A DNA stretch of 64,000 bases from Cyclobacteriaceae bacterium (GTDB taxonomy: Bacteria; Bacteroidota; Bacteroidia; Cytophagales; Cyclobacteriaceae). Shown here in pieces: positions 58,741 through 64,000 of the stretch. Below the pieces are notes generated by a model, which worked only from the letters and a program-made list of their open reading frames with translations, ran no database searches and was not told the origin of the DNA. Location: assembly GCA_019638275.1 (NCBI GenBank), contig JAHBUC010000003.1, positions 186,001-250,000 of the forward strand. The letters run 5' to 3'. The translations under genes and the position numbers were made by a program. Numbering within the stretch: position 1 is the first letter of the stretch; each line of letters begins with the position of its first letter.

Positions 58741-59598
58741 ATGAACGAAGTATTACGAATTGCCATTCAGAAATCAGGGCGACTGCAGGAAGGGTCGTTG
58801 AAGTTGTTGAAAGATTGCGGACTCAGCATCAGCAATGGAAAAGATCAATTGAAAACACAGGCTTCCAATTTTCCGGTAGAAGTACTTTTTCTCCGCGATG
58901 ATGACATTCCTCAATACATTGAAGATGGCGTAGCCGATGCCGGTATCATCGGTGAAAACATTTTTGCCGAAAAACAGAAAGCCGGAGAAATCATCAAGTG
59001 TCTCAACTTTGCCAAATGCCGGTTAGCATTGGCCGTACCGCGGACGGAACAATACAGCGGAATCAATTGGTTTGAAGGCAAGAACATCGCCACCTCCTAT
59101 CCCAACATCGTCAGCGATTTTCTGAAACGCAACAACATCACAGCCGGCATTCACGAAATTAGTGGCTCGGTAGAAATCGCACCGGGTATTGGCCTGGCCG
59201 ATGCCATCTGTGACATTGTGAGCACGGGTAGCACACTGCTCAGCAATGGATTGAAGGAAGTGGAACTGGTGATGAAATCGGAAGCTGTATTGGTTGCCGG
59301 AAAACTCGATGTGGGCAAAAAACAAATCCTCAGTAAACTGGTCTTCCGCATGGAGGCCGTTCAGCAAGCCAGCAACAACAAATACATTTTATTGAACTGC
59401 CCGAATGAATCGATTGAGCCCATCACGAATGTAATTCCCGGCATGAAAAGCCCGACCATACTTCCTTTAAGTAAACCGGGCTGGAGTTCGTTGCACTCGG
59501 TTGTAGATGAAAATGATTTCTGGGAAAAGATTGATCAGTTAAAGAAGCTAGGAGCAGAAGGTATTTTGGTTATACCGATTGAGAAGATGATTTTATAG
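58741..59598 (+). CDS. hisG: ATP phosphoribosyltransferase, long form
   Basis: 285 residues. Catalyses the first step of histidine synthesis (ATP + PRPP to phosphoribosyl-ATP). Visible: LRIAIQKSGRLQEGSLKLL at the N-terminus, DDIPQYIEDGVADAGIIGENIF, LAVPRTEQYSGINWFEGKNIATSYPNIVSDFLKR, SGSVEIAPGIGLADAICDIVSTGSTLLSNGLKEVE (PRPP-binding region) and a C-terminal regulatory ACT-like domain (LLNCPNESIEPITNVIPGMKSPTILPL). The extra C-terminal domain marks the long, hexameric form inhibited by histidine, so no hisZ is needed. Start at 58741 rather than at 58681, which runs through a repeat. First structural gene of the operon. Confidence 0.96.
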   Translation: MNEVLRIAIQKSGRLQEGSLKLLKDCGLSISNGKDQLKTQASNFPVEVLFLRDDDIPQYIEDGVADAGIIGENIFAEKQKAGEIIKCLNFAKCRLALAVPRTEQYSGINWFEGKNIATSYPNIVSDFLKRNNITAGIHEISGSVEIAPGIGLADAICDIVSTGSTLLSNGLKEVELVMKSEAVLVAGKLDVGKKQILSKLVFRMEAVQQASNNKYILLNCPNESIEPITNVIPGMKSPTILPLSKPGWSSLHSVVDENDFWEKIDQLKKLGAEGILVIPIEKMIL

Positions 59599-59661
59599 AC
59601 ACAAGTAGTAGCTGAAAGACTAAAGAAGCAACATAATTAAGAAACCGATCAATATATCACG

Positions 59662-60942
59662 ATGAAAGTATTCAACAATCCATCAAGAAATACATGGGAA
59701 CAGCTCTGTGAAAGGCCGCAACTTCAATTGGAGTTTTTAGAGAGTTCGGTGAAGAATATTCTGGCACGGGTGAAGCAAGGTGGCGATTACACCTTGAAAG
59801 AGTTCACCAAACAATTTGACAAGGTTGAATTGAAGGAACTTGTTGTCACTGCTTCAGAAATTCAACAAGCTGTTGATGGGCTTGATGGAAAACTGAAGGA
59901 TGCCATACAAATCGCGGCTACGAACATTGAAAAATTTCACAAGGCTCAGCTTCGTGAGGTGATGAAAGTCGAAACAATGACTGGTGTTTCATGCTGGCGC
60001 AAAGGTATACCGATTGAAAAGGTGGGCATTTACATTCCGGGAGGAACAGCGCCTTTGTTTTCAACGGTGCTCATGCTGGCCATTCCAGCAAAGCTGGCGG
60101 GTTGTCGTGAAATTGCACTCGTCTCTCCGCCTGATAAGCAAGGGAATATCCACCCGGCTATTTTGTTCGCAGCGAACCTCACGGGCGTGACAAAAATTTT
60201 CAAAGCCGGTGGCGCACAAGCCATTGCTGCGTTGGCTTATGGCACGGAGAGCATTCCGAAAGTGAATAAGATTTTTGGACCGGGCAATCAATACGTTACC
60301 AAAGCCAAGCAACTGGTCAATCAGCAAGGCGTGGCCATTGACATGCCAGCCGGCCCCAGCGAGGTCTTGGTATGGGCCGATGAATCGGCAACACCGGCTT
60401 TTGTTGCGGCCGATTTATTGTCGCAAGCTGAGCACGGTACCGATAGCCAGGTGATGTTGGTAGTAAAAAGCGCAGAACTCGCTGAAAAAATTCAGGAGGA
60501 AGTTCACAAACAGTTGGCAACACTACCCCGAAAAGAAATTGCAGAACAGGCGCTTCGTAACAGTCGCACGCTCGTATTTGAAAAACAAACCGAAGCGCTT
60601 GACTTTGTCAACACCTATGCCGCTGAGCACCTGATCATCAACACGAAAAATGCAGATGAACTTGCCGACAAAATCATCAACGCGGGCTCGGTGTTTATCG
60701 GCAACTATACACCTGAAGCTGCGGGTGACTACGCCTCCGGAACAAACCACACCTTACCAACCAATGGTTATGCTACTGCCTATGCAGGTGTTTCCGTTGA
60801 AAGCTTTTTGAAATACATCACCTTTCAGAAAATTTCGAAGGAAGGAATTAAAAATATAGGTCCGGTAGTTGAAGTCATGGCCGAAGCAGAAGAATTAATC
60901 GGACACAAGAACGCCATCAGCATTCGGCTCAACAACGTATAA
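59662..60942 (+). CDS. hisD: Histidinol dehydrogenase
   Basis: 426 residues. Oxidises L-histidinol to histidine in two NAD-dependent steps, zinc-dependent. Motifs: GVSCWRKGIPIEKVGIYIPGGTAPLFSTVLMLAIPAKLAG, KIFGPGNQYVTKAKQLV, DMPAGPSEVLVWAD, and the signature ADLLSQAEHGTDSQVMLV with catalytic His/Gln. AEHLIIN near the end is conserved. 63 bp after hisG; 14 bp before hisC. Confidence 0.97.
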   Translation: MKVFNNPSRNTWEQLCERPQLQLEFLESSVKNILARVKQGGDYTLKEFTKQFDKVELKELVVTASEIQQAVDGLDGKLKDAIQIAATNIEKFHKAQLREVMKVETMTGVSCWRKGIPIEKVGIYIPGGTAPLFSTVLMLAIPAKLAGCREIALVSPPDKQGNIHPAILFAANLTGVTKIFKAGGAQAIAALAYGTESIPKVNKIFGPGNQYVTKAKQLVNQQGVAIDMPAGPSEVLVWADESATPAFVAADLLSQAEHGTDSQVMLVVKSAELAEKIQEEVHKQLATLPRKEIAEQALRNSRTLVFEKQTEALDFVNTYAAEHLIINTKNADELADKIINAGSVFIGNYTPEAAGDYASGTNHTLPTNGYATAYAGVSVESFLKYITFQKISKEGIKNIGPVVEVMAEAEELIGHKNAISIRLNNV

Positions 60943-60956
60943 CACCAAACCTGCAC

Positions 60957-61985
60957 ATGAACATTCAATCACTCATACGAGAAAATATAAAAACGCTGAA
61001 GCCCTACTCCACTGCGCGGGATGAATTTAAAGGAACAGCAGAGGTGTATCTGGATGCAAATGAAAATCCATTCCCTACAACCTACAACCGTTATCCAGAT
61101 CCACTCCAGAAAAAAGTAAAGCAACGCATCAGTGAACTGAAGGGAATAGAACCAGAAAAAATATTTCTTGGTAACGGAAGCGATGAACCTATCGATTTGA
61201 TTATCCGGGCGTTTTGCGAACCCGGTAAAGACTCTATATTAATAAGCGAGCCCACCTACGGGATGTATGCCGTTTGCGCAGGGATAAACAACGTACCCGT
61301 TAAGCGGGTTACCCTTGATCCAAATTTCGATTTAGACCTGGAAGCCATTAAACAGGCGCTGGATGGATCCGTAAAAGTTATTTTTCTATGCTCCCCTAAT
61401 AATCCTTCCGGCAACCTGCTTTCCAAAGAAAAAATAACCGAGTTGATTGCATCTGTTAACAGCATCGTGGTCATTGATGAAGCGTATATTGATTTCGCTA
61501 ATGATGACGGATTTCTTCCCGTCTTAGACAAATATCCAAATCTGATTGTATTACAAACCTTTTCCAAAGCGTGGGGCCTGGCCGGTTTGCGGTTGGGGAT
61601 GGCATTTGCTACGAAAGAAATAATTTCTGTGCTGAACAAAATCAAGTATCCGTACAACATCAACATCCTCACTCAGCAGGTGGCTTTGGAAAAACTTTCA
61701 ACTGTTGAAGAAAAAAATAAACAGGTTGACACAATTCTGCAACAGCGATCAGCACTCATCCAACAACTACAAACCTTATCCATGGTGCAGCGCGTCTACC
61801 CTACCGATGCTAACTTTGTATTGGTTAAAATGAAAGGCGCACGTAATATTTATGATCTACTGATTGAGCGCAGTATCATTGTCCGTGACCGCTCAACGGT
61901 GGTATTGTGTGCCGATTGTTTACGCATTACCGTTGGCACACCAGAAGAAAATTTGAAACTCATTGAAACCCTGAAGACCTTATGA
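60957..61985 (+). CDS. hisC: Histidinol-phosphate aminotransferase
   Basis: 342 residues, PLP enzyme of fold type I. Key sites: [10 protein letters not shown] at the N-terminus, [41 protein letters not shown] (Asp-Tyr), and the Schiff-base Lys in [14 protein letters not shown]. Converts imidazole-acetol phosphate to histidinol phosphate. Overlaps hisB by four bases (ATGA at 61982..61985). Confidence 0.96.
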   Translation: MNIQSLIRENIKTLKPYSTARDEFKGTAEVYLDANENPFPTTYNRYPDPLQKKVKQRISELKGIEPEKIFLGNGSDEPIDLIIRAFCEPGKDSILISEPTYGMYAVCAGINNVPVKRVTLDPNFDLDLEAIKQALDGSVKVIFLCSPNNPSGNLLSKEKITELIASVNSIVVIDEAYIDFANDDGFLPVLDKYPNLIVLQTFSKAWGLAGLRLGMAFATKEIISVLNKIKYPYNINILTQQVALEKLSTVEEKNKQVDTILQQRSALIQQLQTLSMVQRVYPTDANFVLVKMKGARNIYDLLIERSIIVRDRSTVVLCADCLRITVGTPEENLKLIETLKTL

Positions 61986-63097
61986 AACGTGTTTTATTCA
62001 TAGACCGTGACGGCACCTTAATCATCGAACCTCCGGATGAGCAAATAGACAGCCTGGAAAAACTGGAATTCTATCCTGGAGTAATTCGTTGGCTTAGTCA
62101 GCTTACAGCCGAAACCGATTACGAATTGGTGATGGTGACTAACCAGGATGGATTGGGTACGCAAAAATTTCCGGAAGAAACCTTTTGGCCTGCGCATGAA
62201 AAGATGTTGAAAATACTGGAAGGAGAAGGCATCCGGTTTTCTAAAATTTTCATTGATAAATCTTTTCCGCACGAAAATAAACCTACACGCAAACCGGGTA
62301 TCGGTATGCTTACGGAATTTCTTTCAGGGAATTATGACTTAAACAACTCCTATGTTATAGGCGACAGGCTTACCGATGTTGAACTGGCAAAAAATCTGGG
62401 CTGTAAAGCCATTCTGATCAACAACGGATCGCTTACAGAAAAGTTGAATGCGTCTGAGTTTGCAGGATCGAACAGTCTGACCACCACGGATTGGAAAACC
62501 CTCTACGAGTTTCTCTCAAAAACCCCACGTGTCGGAACAGTAGACCGTAAAACAAAAGAGACTGACATTTCTATTACAGTAAACCTGGATGGAAACGGAA
62601 AATCATCCATCAGCACTGGATTAGCTTTTTTTGATCACATGCTCGATCAACTCGCACGTCATGGAAATTTTGATTTAACTGTTCATACCAAAGGCGACCT
62701 GCACATTGATGAACACCACACCATTGAAGATACAGCACTGGCATTGGGTGAAGCATTTCTGAAAGCACTGGGCAGCAAACGCGGCATTGAACGATACGGA
62801 TTTGCGTTGCCCATGGATGATTGCCTGGCGCAAGTAGCCCTCGACTTTGGCGGAAGACCTTGGTTAGTTTGGGAAGCCGAATTCAAGCGGGAAAAAATTG
62901 GCGAAATGCCTACAGAAATGTTTTTGCATTTTTTCAAATCATTTTCCGACACCGCCAAATGCAACCTGAACATTAAAGCAGAAGGCACGAACGAACATCA
63001 TAAAATAGAAGCCATTTTCAAAGCATTCGCTAAAGCAATCAAGATGGCCGTAAAAAAAGAAGGAAGTGAATTACCGAGCACAAAAGGCGTATTATAA
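61982..63097 (+). CDS. hisB: Bifunctional histidinol-phosphatase / imidazoleglycerol-phosphate dehydratase
   Basis: 371 residues, fused. Residues 1-160 are a HAD phosphatase: FIDRDGTLI (Asp8, Asp10), [18 protein letters not shown] and [13 protein letters not shown]. Residues about 180-371 are the dehydratase: [60 protein letters not shown], and RHFF-like [16 protein letters not shown]. The loop corresponding to the zinc site of E. coli HisB-N (Cys, His, Cys, Cys) reads [14 protein letters not shown] and has none of these ligands in the aligned positions. Catalyses steps 7 and 9 (dehydratase, phosphatase). Coupled to hisC. Confidence 0.95.
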   Translation: MKRVLFIDRDGTLIIEPPDEQIDSLEKLEFYPGVIRWLSQLTAETDYELVMVTNQDGLGTQKFPEETFWPAHEKMLKILEGEGIRFSKIFIDKSFPHENKPTRKPGIGMLTEFLSGNYDLNNSYVIGDRLTDVELAKNLGCKAILINNGSLTEKLNASEFAGSNSLTTTDWKTLYEFLSKTPRVGTVDRKTKETDISITVNLDGNGKSSISTGLAFFDHMLDQLARHGNFDLTVHTKGDLHIDEHHTIEDTALALGEAFLKALGSKRGIERYGFALPMDDCLAQVALDFGGRPWLVWEAEFKREKIGEMPTEMFLHFFKSFSDTAKCNLNIKAEGTNEHHKIEAIFKAFAKAIKMAVKKEGSELPSTKGVL

Positions 63098-63099
63098 AA

Positions 63100-63175
63100 C
63101 TTAGCGCCTCTGCGTCTTTGCGGTAGATTGGTTCGACTCTATTTTAATCGCTAAGGTGCTAAGACGCAAAGAAAT
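63100..63175. repeat. Inverted repeat between hisB and hisH
   Basis: CTTAGCGCCTCTGCGTCTTTGCGG near the left and CGCTAAGGTGCTAAGACGCAAAG near the right are imperfect inverted copies (TGCGTCTTTGCG against CGCAAAG and GACGCA). It fills the 83-nt gap inside the operon, and resembles the dispersed elements elsewhere in the right half. Confidence 0.5.
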
Positions 63176-63180
63176 TAACT

Positions 63181-63765
63181 ATGAAAACTGTAATCTTAAA
63201 ATACAACGCAGGCAACATCCAATCCGTGTCGCATGCACTCGAACTATTGGTTGTTGACTTTGAGATAACCGATGAGGTTGAAAAAATTCAGTCGGCCGAT
63301 AAGGTTATTTTTCCAGGAGTGGGTGAAGCCAGCACCACAATGGCGTATTTAAAAAATAAAAAGCTCGATCAGGTAATACGCGATTTGAAACAACCTGTGC
63401 TGGGAATTTGTTTAGGCATGCAACTGATGTGCAAACATTCGGAAGAAAACGATATATCATGTCTGGGCATCTTTGATGAGGTTGTAAAGAAGTTCGAGGC
63501 GTCAAAAGAATTCAAAGTACCACACATGGGCTGGAATAACCTGACCTTGACAAACAGTTGGCCAGAGAAGGCGTTAGAGAACAGCAGCGTGTACTTTGTG
63601 CACAGTTATTATGTGCCGGTCAATGAATTTACCACAGCTGTCAGTGATTATATTGTACCGTTCAGCGCAGCCATGAAAAAAGATAACTTTTATGCTGTGC
63701 AATTTCATCCGGAAAAATCCGCGCAGGCAGGAGAGAGAATTTTGAAAAGCTTCTTAGCTATATGA
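63181..63765 (+). CDS. hisH: Imidazole glycerol phosphate synthase, glutaminase subunit
   Basis: 194 residues, class I glutamine amidotransferase. Motifs: [15 protein letters not shown] at the N-terminus, [13 protein letters not shown], nucleophile elbow GICLGMQLM (Cys), VPHMGWNNL, and VQFHPEKS (His and Glu of the triad). Supplies ammonia to HisF. Ends in ATGA, overlapping hisA. Confidence 0.96.
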   Translation: MKTVILKYNAGNIQSVSHALELLVVDFEITDEVEKIQSADKVIFPGVGEASTTMAYLKNKKLDQVIRDLKQPVLGICLGMQLMCKHSEENDISCLGIFDEVVKKFEASKEFKVPHMGWNNLTLTNSWPEKALENSSVYFVHSYYVPVNEFTTAVSDYIVPFSAAMKKDNFYAVQFHPEKSAQAGERILKSFLAI

Positions 63766-64000
63766 AGATTATACCCGCCATTGATATTATTGACGGACAG
63801 TGCGTGCGCCTATCGCAAGGTGATTACGCAAAGAAGAAAGTTTATGAAACTGATCCGGTTACTGTTGTCCGTACATTTGAAGCAGCGGGACTTGAATACC
63901 TGCACCTGGTCGATCTGGATGGAGCAAGAAAGGGTAAGGTAACAAACTGGAAAGTTGTGGAAGCCATCTGCAAAAGTACTTCGTTGAAAGTTGATTTTGG
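63762..64000 (+). CDS. hisA: ProFAR isomerase, partial at window end
   Basis: The first 79 codons of a beta-alpha barrel; the rest lies outside the window. [20 protein letters not shown] carries the catalytic Asp8, and [15 protein letters not shown] holds the second barrel strand with its Asp. The ATG overlaps the hisH stop (63762..63765). Gene order predicts hisF and hisI(E) downstream. Confidence 0.95.
   Translation, partial: MKIIPAIDIIDGQCVRLSQGDYAKKKVYETDPVTVVRTFEAAGLEYLHLVDLDGARKGKVTNWKVVEAICKSTSLKVDF

Overview
The window looks like chromosomal DNA from a gliding-type member of the Bacteroidetes, most likely of the Cytophagales. The evidence is a very large SprB-repeat protein with a gliding-motility-associated C-terminal sorting domain, a second protein with a type A T9SS sorting domain, a T9SS plug-type lipoprotein, a GldL-like membrane protein, PUR/DUF3276 and DUF2911 proteins, and promoters of the Bacteroidetes form (TTTG, about 19 bp, TAnnTTTG). 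Starts are not preceded by Shine-Dalgarno sequences. No rRNA, tRNA, IS element, prophage or CRISPR array was recognised.

Layout. 0.2-7.4 kb: a Rnk/GreA-like factor; a four-gene envelope unit (DUF1800, DUF1501 with T9SS signal, beta-barrel, lipoprotein); murB. 7.5-10.6 kb: a 22-residue Lys/Ala peptide gene with its own promoter and terminator, a histone-H1-like small protein, dCMP deaminase, two secreted proteins and lgt. 10.6-15.4 kb: a sugar dehydrogenase-like lipoprotein, an ABC-F ATPase and isocitrate dehydrogenase. 15.4-20.8 kb: a beta-barrel/LVIVD lipoprotein pair, an ECF sigma factor overlapping a gene that joins an inner-membrane anchor to a barrel-like domain, and a T9SS plug-type protein. 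20.9-26.0 kb: a stand-alone Cas6-like protein, ychF, a PUR protein, a DUF58 protein, ferredoxin and a LuxC-type acyl-CoA reductase. 26.0-33.8 kb: the 2485-residue repeat protein and a one-module companion. 34.0-46.5 kb: smc, an aldo/keto reductase, a thioesterase, and a PadR regulator with two MacB/FtsX-type permeases. 46.8-58.4 kb: two convergent cold-shock genes, a LemA/M48 pair and assorted enzymes and lipoproteins. 58.4-64 kb: the histidine operon hisG-hisD-hisC-hisB-hisH-hisA, cut by the window end.

The most striking signal is upstream of hisG. A 25-codon leader ORF has five consecutive His codons and is followed by a GC-rich hairpin with nine T residues. Leader segment 58488..58499 can pair continuously over 12 bp with the 5' arm of that terminator, and part of the His-codon run can pair with the same segment. 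This is the complete logic of a ribosome-stalling his attenuator.

Other points for follow-up are the orphan Cas6, the anti-sigma/barrel hybrid, Lys-rich micro-proteins of 22 and 31 residues, a free-standing GldL-like N-terminal module, two related palindromic elements just downstream of the two FtsX-type permease genes, and a high density of short palindromic intergenic repeats that appear only right of about 40 kb. All functional statements rest on motif recognition by eye; no database search was run.
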